From Desulfobacteraceae bacterium (GTDB lineage: Bacteria > Desulfobacterota > Desulfobacteria > Desulfobacterales > Desulfosalsimonadaceae), in assembly GCA_003551985.1 (NCBI GenBank), contig PUOB01000174.1, positions 1 through 5,520 of the forward strand: a stretch of DNA of 5,520 nucleotides, read 5' to 3'. Position numbers and translations under genes: made by a program. The notes under the pieces were generated by a model. That model was not told the DNA's origin. It saw nothing but the letters and a program-made list of their open reading frames with translations, and ran no database searches. Below, piece by piece: positions 1 through 4,234 of the stretch (position 1 is the first letter of the stretch; each line of letters begins with the position of its first letter).

Positions 1-153
1 GACGGCGTCCAAGTCGCTGTCATCGGCTTTTTTCATGCTCGTATCAGCCGCCTGCACAGCCACCGGTCCGGCATAAAAAAATGACAGAAGCGCAAAACCG
101 GCCGCGATAAGGATAAGAAGGGAAAGCTTTGTTTTTCGGGTACGGGTAATCAT
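1..153 (-). CDS. Exported protein, N-terminal fragment (runs off window)
   Basis: Only the first 51 codons are visible; the frame is open to the window edge. The ATG at 153-151 is preceded by AAGGTGG (158-164 on the complementary strand), which supports this start. The N-terminus is a typical Sec signal peptide: a basic stretch with Arg4, Arg6, Lys7 and Lys9, a hydrophobic core at about residues 10-29, then PVAVQAA with a likely cleavage site near residue 35 or 36. The mature part begins ADTSMKKADDSDLDAV. This acidic motif just after the signal peptide resembles the short D-x-x-L-x-x-V-T-(G/A) motif found after the signal peptide in some small secreted or surface proteins such as the DUF6160 type, but the decisive next residues lie outside the window. 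The gene points away from everything else here. I cannot name its function; I am confident only that it is a real exported protein. Confidence 0.72.
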   Translation of the reverse strand, partial: MITRTRKTKLSLLILIAAGFALLSFFYAGPVAVQAADTSMKKADDSDLDAV

Positions 154-219
154 GACGCCACCTTCGTTTACGGTTTCGCGGTTGCAAAACTCCTTGCGAA
201 ATCCGGTCCACACCAATCG

Positions 220-257
220 TATAACAAGCGTATTTCATATAATTACGACATGTTATA
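220..257. repeat. Inverted repeat TATAACA...TGTTATA upstream of exported-protein gene
   Basis: TATAACA at 220-226 is exactly inverted as TGTTATA at 251-257, with centres 31 bp apart, close to three helical turns. It lies 67-104 bp before the ATG of the exported-protein gene, in an AT-rich part of its upstream region. A pair of half-sites for a regulator is possible, but a chance match in AT-rich DNA is equally possible. I could not place a convincing promoter next to it. Confidence 0.25.
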
Positions 258-659
258 TTGACTTTAGAATACGGCATCCGCAGGCGAACAGCCATCCGGC
301 AGCAGTAATGCAGGCTGAAAAACACTTAGCACGCAAGACTGCCTTTCCAGACGTTGTTCTTAATCAGGGGGGTGAAGCAGCGTAAAACAAGGAAAACCTG
401 AGATAAAACCGGAACAAAACAGCGGGATCGTAAAGCCACAGCAACAAGCAGAAAACCAGAACCGAACACAACACCCCGTAAAAAAATCCTTCGATGCCGA
501 ATTTTCAAAGACAAAGGTGATCGGTGACCGTTTTATTCTGCCGGCACCCGGCAGGTTTAATCCAGTCACCCAAAAACAGGTTTAAGATGAAAAACATTGT
601 TACATGTTAAAAGCACCTTGTTTTTTCAATGTGTGCGAAAAACATCCAATATTGCCTAC

Positions 660-688
660 AAACTAATTCATCGACAATTTCCTGTCAA
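660..688 (-). promoter_or_regulatory. Possible sigma-70 promoter, leftward
   Basis: Read on the minus strand, a perfect TTGACA (688-683) is followed after 17 bp by TAGTTT (665-660), which keeps the first, second and last bases of the -10 consensus. A transcript would start near 652 and run left. The next gene in that direction begins only at 153, so it would have a leader of about 500 nt or produce a separate small RNA. The surrounding block is AT-rich, which raises the odds of a chance match. Confidence 0.28.
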
Positions 689-720
689 GACAAAAAAGTG
701 ACCATTTTTTTTACAACATT

Positions 721-748
721 TTGATTTAACATTGAAATTGTATATAAC
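721..748 (+). promoter_or_regulatory. Possible sigma-70 promoter, rightward
   Basis: TTGATT (721-726) and TATAAC (743-748) are separated by 16 bp and match the -35 and -10 consensus at four and five of six positions. No plus-strand gene follows. A transcript starting near 755 would cross the GC-rich block 851-988 and run antisense into the 3' end of the QueG-like gene. It could make a small or antisense RNA, or be a chance match in AT-rich DNA. Confidence 0.25.
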
Positions 749-997
749 TTCCTGATCGAAGCCAAAATTGTTTTTTGAAAATTTTTCCGCACCGGGGTAA
801 AAAGAGCTTCGCACAGGCAAAACCCAAGCGGTACCATTTTTGAATATAAAACTTATGCGAGGGAGCGGGAATCCGACGCTGAGGCGTTCCTGACGCAACA
901 GAAACCGGCTGAACCGGGGGATCGCAGCGGACGGTCCACGTCAATGCCATCCGTTTCGGCTGCCCTGGCAGCGACCGCCCCAGCCCTGGAATATAAA

Positions 998-2134
998 TCA
1001 AAAGGCTTCATTTATGCGCGTAAGGGAAAACGCAATCTCATTTTCAAGCTTCTCATCGCCTTTTCCCCTGTGTTTTTCAAGGGCTTGTATGGCCGCCGGC
1101 CCGCCGATCCGGCCCAGCGCCCACGCACACATCCGTGTCACCCGGTCATCGCTGTCTTGAGCCATGGCTTTTTCAAGCTCGGGCACGTACGCCTCGTCCA
1201 GCATATTGCCCATGGCCCTTGCCGCGTTCATACGCCACCGCCATATTTCCGAGGACGGCATGTAAAACATGTGCGGCTGGATGCGGGCCTCGTAGTACGC
1301 CGTGTCCATGTGAAGCAGCGCCGAAAGGGAAAAATCCGGCGCCATGCGGACCACCTTCTCATTGAGCGGGAGGGATTTTGATTTTGCCAGCCAGGCGCGG
1401 TTGCGCGGGCATACGTTCTGGCAGTGGTCGCAGCCGTATACCCACAGGCCCATGGGTTCGCGGAGGTCAAGAGGGGTGATGTCCTCCCCGAAATAGGTCA
1501 GGTAGGAGATGCACCGTGTCGGGTCGATCCTGCGAGATCCCTTAAGGGCGCCGGTAGGGCAGGCAACGAGGCAGGCGTTTCGGCACCAGTCCGGGCAGCC
1601 GACCTCGATGGTGGGCGTGTCCGGCTCGAAATGCGCGTCCACGACCACGGCGATAGGGAGGGTCCAGGACCCGCCGGCCACGGCGCGGTGGGCGTAAAAC
1701 AGGCAGTTTTTGCCGAAGGTGCCCAGGCCGGCGCGGGCCGCGGCAACACGGTGGGGCAGGTTGAACGGGATCTTGGTGTCGATGCCCGCGTCCCGCAAAA
1801 AAGACCGGAAGTCCTTGATTTTACGGGTCAGCCCATCCTTGGTGAGCCGGTCGTCGTCCAGGTAGCACCGGCCGAAATGATTCTCCATTTCAGGGGGGAA
1901 CCCCCGGTCGAAATAGTGCCCGAGCACAACGATAATCGATTTGGCCCCCGGCAGAACGGCGGACGGGTCGGTCCCGGTGGTGAGGTCGAGGCCTAGCTTG
2001 TATGCCCAGTCATAATCTTCTTTGCGCTCGTCGAGAACCCCCTGGTGGTCCGCAAAGGGGGCGGCGTCGCAAATGCCCGCATCGGCAAACCCCAAATCCA
2101 TTGCCTTGTCAATGATCTCCTGTCGGGTCAGCAT
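998..2134 (-). CDS. QueG-like (COG1600) double [4Fe-4S] cluster protein with HEAT-like tail
   Basis: 378 residues, close to the usual 370-390 of QueG (epoxyqueuosine reductase, a cobalamin and Fe-S enzyme making queuosine in tRNA). The ATG at 2134 is preceded by AAAGGAGAT (2150-2142), 7 nt away. Domain order: an N-terminal region with TDPSAVLPGAKSIIVVLGHY (about 55-74) like DUF1730; RVAAARAGLGTFGKNCLFY (129-147), the family's most recognisable stretch; a ferredoxin-like part with Cys180, 184, 188 and 192 followed by PTGAL; RCISYLT with Cys208; GCDHCQNVCP with Cys235, 238 and 242; and HEAT-like helices from about 300 to 375. Eight cysteines fit two [4Fe-4S] clusters. Odd points: the first motif has spacing C-x3-C-x3-C-x3-CP rather than C-x2-C-x2-C-x3-CP, and I cannot see the usual VDxxPVLE-type segment carrying the catalytic Asp; here the matching region is IDTKIPFNLPHR. 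Family membership is secure; true epoxyqueuosine reductase activity is uncertain. It is transcribed divergently from the atp operon. Confidence 0.85.
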   Translation of the reverse strand: MLTRQEIIDKAMDLGFADAGICDAAPFADHQGVLDERKEDYDWAYKLGLDLTTGTDPSAVLPGAKSIIVVLGHYFDRGFPPEMENHFGRCYLDDDRLTKDGLTRKIKDFRSFLRDAGIDTKIPFNLPHRVAAARAGLGTFGKNCLFYAHRAVAGGSWTLPIAVVVDAHFEPDTPTIEVGCPDWCRNACLVACPTGALKGSRRIDPTRCISYLTYFGEDITPLDLREPMGLWVYGCDHCQNVCPRNRAWLAKSKSLPLNEKVVRMAPDFSLSALLHMDTAYYEARIQPHMFYMPSSEIWRWRMNAARAMGNMLDEAYVPELEKAMAQDSDDRVTRMCAWALGRIGGPAAIQALEKHRGKGDEKLENEIAFSLTRINEAF

Positions 2135-2192
2135 GTTTTTTATCTCCTTTAATAAAGTCGGGTTTCGCCTTCCGATTCACCCCGGGTTGCTT

Positions 2193-2247
2193 GTAGGGGC
2201 GAATAATCATTCGCCCTTGCGGCGGGCGAATGATTATTCGCCCCTAC
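2193..2247. repeat. Perfect 24-bp inverted repeat (REP-like palindrome)
   Basis: The left arm (2193-2216) begins GTAGGGGCGAAT and ends ATTCGCCC. The right arm (2224-2247) is its exact reverse complement, with a 7-base spacer TTGCGGC. Each arm can also fold alone: GGGCGAAT pairs with ATTCGCCC around a 4-base loop AATC. So the element can form one long hairpin or two short ones. It lies between the divergent QueG-like gene and atpZ. A single related arm occurs at 4195-4218, so this is a dispersed repeat rather than a gene-specific operator. The form resembles REP elements, which elsewhere are spread by REP-associated tyrosine transposases; no such transposase is present here. There is no T-run after it, so a terminator role is not supported. 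Confidence 0.9.
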
Positions 2248-2337
2248 CGTTTTTCAAAGGTTGCACAAGCTGGATTTCGGACTATTTACGAGAATGTCAA
2301 TATTAATCGGTAAAATTATGTTCGGTTCTTTTTTGTA

Positions 2338-2366
2338 TTGACCCGAAAATCTACCTGTGGTAGTGA
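2338..2366 (+). promoter_or_regulatory. Candidate promoter of the atpZIBE operon
   Basis: TTGACC (2338-2343) is followed after 17 bp by TAGTGA (2361-2366), with TGG just before it as an extended -10. The -10 hexamer itself is weak. Transcription would start near 2373, about 30 nt before the atpZ start. The -10 overlaps a small palindrome, AGTGA-A-TCACT (2362-2372), which could be an operator. The position before the first gene of the operon is the main reason to favour it. Confidence 0.35.
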
Positions 2367-2402
2367 ATCACTTTTTAATATTGCGGTTTCGCCGAAGGAA
2401 CT

Positions 2403-2621
2403 ATGAAGAAAAAGAAGGAATCAGCGTTCCGGGAATTGGCATACTACAGCAGTATCGGCCTGTCAATTGCCTTTGCCATATTTATCGGGATGTTTATCGG
2501 CGTGGCGCTGGACCGTTATTTCGACACAACGCCGATCTTTACACTTATTTTTCTTGCAGTCGGCGTATTAGCCGGCTTTTCGAACATCATACGGGCCATT
2601 AAACGGAGCCAGGAGCTTTAA
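2403..2621 (+). CDS. atpZ: AtpZ, small accessory membrane protein of F-type ATP synthase
   Basis: 72 residues, typical for the AtpZ/AtpI family (ATPase gene 1 type). A basic, cytoplasmic N-terminus (MKKKK) is followed by two membrane segments at about residues 13-36 and 44-63. Between them is the family pattern G-x2-IG-x3-LDRYFDTTPIF (about 29-46), and AGFSNIIRAIKR (57-68) closes the protein. The only usable start is the ATG at 2403: the frame has a stop at 2376-2378 and no other start in between. AAGGA (2395-2399) precedes it by only 3 nt, a short spacing that may lower translation. AtpZ proteins are encoded at the head of many atp operons and have been linked, with AtpI, to Mg2+/Ca2+ supply for the synthase. 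It is the first gene of the operon, 14 nt before atpI. Confidence 0.88.
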   Translation: MKKKKESAFRELAYYSSIGLSIAFAIFIGMFIGVALDRYFDTTPIFTLIFLAVGVLAGFSNIIRAIKRSQEL

Positions 2622-2625
2622 AGGA
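2620..2625 (+). promoter_or_regulatory. Ribosome binding site choosing the GTG start of atpI
   Basis: AAAGGA overlaps the last two bases of the atpZ stop codon. It lies 10 nt before GTG at 2636 but 19 nt before the in-frame ATG at 2645, so the GTG is the better start. The overlap with the stop codon suggests translational coupling between atpZ and atpI. Confidence 0.5.
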
Positions 2626-2635
2626 TTTATCCGCC

Positions 2636-3037
2636 GTGTCAACCATGAGTGCTCAGGAACGGGTCATTACATTCATCTTCTGGTCAAACTGGATCCTCTT
2701 TGCCGTCATTATGGGCATTGCCCTTTTGATCGCGGCTTCCGGGGATCAGATCGCCGGCATTGCAGCGGGCGGCCTCATCGCCACGGTGAACTTCCACATG
2801 CTCTACCGGGGGCTGCGCCGCTCCCTGCACGAACCAGCCAACCCGTCCCGCACCACCACCATTCTTGGAAAGTACTATATCCGCTTTATCATCAGCGGTA
2901 TAATTATATTTTTTCTCATATCCGGCCACCACGTGCATCCGGTCGGCCTGCTCATCGGCTTATCAATCGTTGTGGCAAGCATTTTCCTCGCAACGATGCG
3001 GGAAGTCAGGAAACTTTTAAACAAGGAGGCGATCTGA
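2636..3037 (+). CDS. atpI: ATP synthase subunit I (AtpI)
   Basis: 133 residues, normal for the ATP synthase subunit I family, with four predicted membrane segments at about 10-33, 37-56, 79-97 and 102-121. The basic loop LYRGLRRSLHEP (56-67) after the second segment and the Arg/Lys-rich end REVRKLLNK (122-130) are likely cytoplasmic. The pattern GGLIATVNFHMLYRGLRR is typical of the family. AtpI is an inner-membrane helper that assists assembly of the c-subunit ring and, with AtpZ, has been tied to divalent-cation handling; it is not part of the mature rotor. The start is GTG; an ATG three codons later would shorten the protein by three residues. The atpB start follows one base after its stop, and the atpB ribosome site lies inside its last codons, so the two are probably coupled. 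Confidence 0.86.
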   Translation: MSTMSAQERVITFIFWSNWILFAVIMGIALLIAASGDQIAGIAAGGLIATVNFHMLYRGLRRSLHEPANPSRTTTILGKYYIRFIISGIIIFFLISGHHVHPVGLLIGLSIVVASIFLATMREVRKLLNKEAI

Positions 3038-3038
3038 A

Positions 3039-3728
3039 GTGGAACATCCTTTTCTATACTTCGTATTTCTGTGTGAATTGATCGGGTTGGGTGATTTTGC
3101 CCATGCGTATTACCACATTTTGTACACATGGATCGTCATGGCGTTCATGATTATTGCCGGGGCCCTGATGGCGAAAACCATCAGCATTATTCCGTCCATG
3201 CCGCAGAACGTCCTGGAAGCCATTATTTCGAATATCGAGGAGTTCGTTGTGCAAACCGCCGGTGAAGAGGGGCGGTTTTTCTTCCCGCTGGTTGGAACGC
3301 TTTTCCTCTTTATTTTCATATCCAACCTGGTCGGCCTTTTCCCCGGTTTTTTCCCGCCGACCGCCAAGCTGCAAACAACGCTTGGACTTGCGCTGATCGT
3401 CTTTTTCGCTACCCATTACATCGGCGTGCGGCATTCCGGCATGGCCTATTTCAAGCATTTTCTGGGCCCGATCTGGTGGATGGCACCGCTGATTGCCCCC
3501 ATTGAAATCGTCGGACATTTCGCCCGGGTGCTTTCCCTCTCCTTTCGTCTTTTCGGCAACATGATGGGCAAGGAATTCGTGTTGTTTATCCTGTTCTTGC
3601 TGGCCGGTGCATTTTTCGCGCCGCTGCCGATGATGATGCTGGGTGTTTTTGTCTCCCTGATCCAGGCATTCGTGTTCTTCCTGCTTTCAACCATGTACTT
3701 CAGCCTGGCCATGGAAGATGCGCATTGA
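3039..3728 (+). CDS. atpB: ATP synthase Fo subunit a
   Basis: 229 residues, the stator half of the ion channel in the inner membrane, working against the c ring. The start is GTG at 3039, with AAGGAGG (3023-3029) 9 nt before it. Several hydrophobic segments are visible, at about 28-49, 83-104, 111-130, 145-160, 178-197 and 199-224. The hallmark segment is RVLSLSFRLFGNM, with Arg170 matching the essential Arg210 of E. coli. Glu179 matches E. coli Glu219, and Gln209 in SLIQAFVFFLL matches Gln252. The position of E. coli Gly218 is Lys178 here, and that of His245 is Gly202, a swap discussed in the findings. The gene is intact. A 92-nt gap follows before atpE, beginning with a 14-bp tandem duplication across the stop codon. 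Confidence 0.96.
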   Translation: MEHPFLYFVFLCELIGLGDFAHAYYHILYTWIVMAFMIIAGALMAKTISIIPSMPQNVLEAIISNIEEFVVQTAGEEGRFFFPLVGTLFLFIFISNLVGLFPGFFPPTAKLQTTLGLALIVFFATHYIGVRHSGMAYFKHFLGPIWWMAPLIAPIEIVGHFARVLSLSFRLFGNMMGKEFVLFILFLLAGAFFAPLPMMMLGVFVSLIQAFVFFLLSTMYFSLAMEDAH

Positions 3729-3751
3729 TCGTGTTGAATTGATCGTGTTGA
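3724..3751 (+). repeat. 14-bp perfect tandem duplication across the atpB stop
   Basis: ATTGATCGTGTTGA occurs twice back to back (3724-3737 and 3738-3751). The first copy contains the TGA stop of atpB (3726-3728). The second copy is entirely in the intergenic gap. It looks like a slippage duplication that left the protein end unchanged and lengthened the space before atpE. Confidence 0.9.
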
Positions 3752-3790
3752 TACGTTTTCGTTTACATAGCCGTTTTTGGAAGAAGCCGT

Positions 3791-3813
3791 TAATATTATT
3801 CACTTAAAGGAGG
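3791..3813 (+). promoter_or_regulatory. Strong atpE ribosome binding site with A/T-rich leader
   Basis: AAAGGAGG (3806-3813) matches the anti-Shine-Dalgarno closely and stands 7 nt before the atpE ATG. Directly upstream is an A/T-rich, likely unstructured stretch (3791-3805, beginning TAATATTATT). This is the arrangement expected for the c subunit, which is needed in 8-17 copies per complex; E. coli atpE also has an A/U-rich translation enhancer before its site. Confidence 0.65.
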
Positions 3814-3820
3814 TTTTCAG

Positions 3821-4114
3821 ATGGAATTTCAACTCGAAGCTGTACAGTTTTTTACCCGGATCGTTACCGTTGCGAGCCTCGGGCTGACAATCGCGGCCGT
3901 AGGCTGCGGTTTTGCCATGTCTTTCGGCATCAAGTCCGCCGTTGAAGGCATTGCCAGAAACCCCGAATCTTCCGGTAAAGTAACCGTTGCCATGCTCATC
4001 GGTCTGGCGCTGATCGAGGCCCTCGCGATTTACGTCCTGGTTATCTCGCTGATCCTGATCTATGCGACACCGACGGTGGAAACAATCACCCAGCTGTTGC
4101 AGCAAGCGATGTAG
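3821..4114 (+). CDS. atpE: ATP synthase Fo subunit c
   Basis: 97 residues, longer than the 79 of E. coli; the extra length is at both ends, mainly the C-terminal tail ATPTVETITQLLQQAM. It is a two-helix hairpin that forms the proton-driven rotor ring. The polar loop ARNPE (45-49) is intact, and Glu66 in GLALIEALAIYVLVI is the ion-binding carboxylate. Against the Na+-dependent Ilyobacter c subunit, Gln32 is replaced by Met33 and Ser66 by Ala67, while the Tyr is kept (Tyr71). Loss of two Na+ ligands points to proton coupling. The helix-1 glycine motif reads A26-x-G28-x-G30-x-A32-x-S34. The ATG at 3821 has a very strong ribosome site. It is the last gene of the operon, followed by a terminator. 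Confidence 0.96.
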   Translation: MEFQLEAVQFFTRIVTVASLGLTIAAVGCGFAMSFGIKSAVEGIARNPESSGKVTVAMLIGLALIEALAIYVLVISLILIYATPTVETITQLLQQAM

Positions 4115-4148
4115 GACTTCAGAAGAAGCAAGACTTCAGATGAATTGT
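4115..4148 (+). repeat. Imperfect 17-nt tandem repeat after atpE
   Basis: GACTTCAGA occurs at 4115-4123 and again at 4132-4140, one 17-nt period apart. The two units match at 12 of 17 positions. The repeat begins right after the atpE stop codon and ends before the terminator, in the short 3' untranslated part of the operon transcript. Confidence 0.5.
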
Positions 4149-4154
4149 TTTATC

Positions 4155-4192
4155 AAAAAAGGCCGTCCGGATAACCGGGCGGCCTTTTTTTT
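4155..4192. terminator. Rho-independent terminator between atpE and uvrA
   Basis: A 10-bp stem (4161-4170 with 4175-4184) closes an ATAA loop and is followed by eight T (4185-4192). One of the ten pairs is a U-G wobble in the plus-strand transcript. Six A at 4155-4160 give a U-run for the opposite strand, so it can also end uvrA transcription. In that direction the wobble becomes an A-C mismatch and the U-run is shorter, so the hairpin should be weaker for uvrA. It closes the atpZIBE unit, showing that no F1 genes follow in this operon. Confidence 0.93.
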
Positions 4193-4194
4193 CC

Positions 4195-4218
4195 GTAGGG
4201 GCGAAAAATCTTTCGCCC
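4195..4218 (+). repeat. Single arm of the GTAGGGGCGA palindromic repeat
   Basis: This 24-base copy matches the left arm at 2193-2216 except at two positions, the 12th (T to A) and 17th (A to T). The two positions pair with each other in the arm's own hairpin, so GGGCGAAA still pairs perfectly with TTTCGCCC around the same AATC loop. It sits three bases after the terminator T-run and 16 bases before the uvrA stop codon. No full opposite arm follows; the next bases are a 10-bp tandem duplication of its end. Confidence 0.8.
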
Positions 4219-4232
4219 GAAATCGCCCGAAA
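4213..4232 (+). repeat. 10-bp perfect tandem duplication next to the uvrA stop
   Basis: TCGCCCGAAA occurs twice back to back (4213-4222 and 4223-4232). The first copy overlaps the end of the palindromic repeat arm, so the duplication probably arose after that arm was in place. It ends two bases before the uvrA stop codon. Confidence 0.8.
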
Positions 4233-4234
4233 AA

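Larger units (their letters stand above)
154..997. other. 844-bp intergenic region without a convincing gene
   Basis: No frame here combines a start codon, a Shine-Dalgarno sequence and a recognisable protein. It falls into four parts. 154-300 is the upstream region of the exported-protein gene and contains the inverted repeat TATAACA/TGTTATA. 381-480 is almost free of T on the plus strand (6 of 100). An open frame without a start codon crosses it (376-585) and reads as a Lys/Gln/Asn-rich stretch followed by FDAEFSKTKVIGDRF; it could be a gene remnant. About 590-850 is AT-rich and carries two promoter-like pairs on opposite strands. 851-988 is GC-rich and lies between two copies of GAATATAAA. 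I see no tRNA, rRNA, transposase or CRISPR repeat in it. Confidence 0.6.

Noticed and set aside
326..569. Minus-strand open frames with hydrophobic, Cys/Phe-rich translations.
   Set aside because: The leftmost uses a TTG start without a ribosome site, and the Phe/Cys/Leu richness simply mirrors the A/C-rich plus strand.
811..898. GCACAGGCAAAACC (811-824) and GACGCAA (892-898) recall conserved pieces of the c-di-GMP-I (GEMM) riboswitch.
   Set aside because: The two pieces are 67 nt apart, far more than the short first hairpin of GEMM allows, GGGCAAACC is altered, no closing second hairpin with its receptor is visible, and no plus-strand gene follows.
955..972. Inverted repeat GCTGCC-CT-GGCAGC as a terminator for the QueG-like gene.
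   Set aside because: No T-run follows on the minus strand (the next bases are GAAACGG), and the 2-base loop forces at least one pair open.
779..1381. Long plus-strand open frame, with an ATG at 944, opposite the end of the QueG-like gene.
   Set aside because: Most of it is the antisense shadow of a well-supported gene, there is no ribosome site at the ATG, and the translation is not recognisable.
1424..1996. 190-codon plus-strand open frame opposite the QueG-like gene.
   Set aside because: It is the mirror of conserved QueG-like coding sequence, with no ribosome site and Gly/Ala/Val/Arg-rich shadow composition.
2272..2300. Perfect TTGACA on the minus strand (2300-2295) as the -35 of the QueG-like gene.
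   Set aside because: At 16-18 bp spacing the -10 would be AAATCC or similar, which does not resemble TATAAT.
3739..3769. Internal promoter before atpE (TTGATC with TACATA).
   Set aside because: The spacing is 19 bp and both hexamers are poor; operon transcription from upstream is enough to explain atpE expression.
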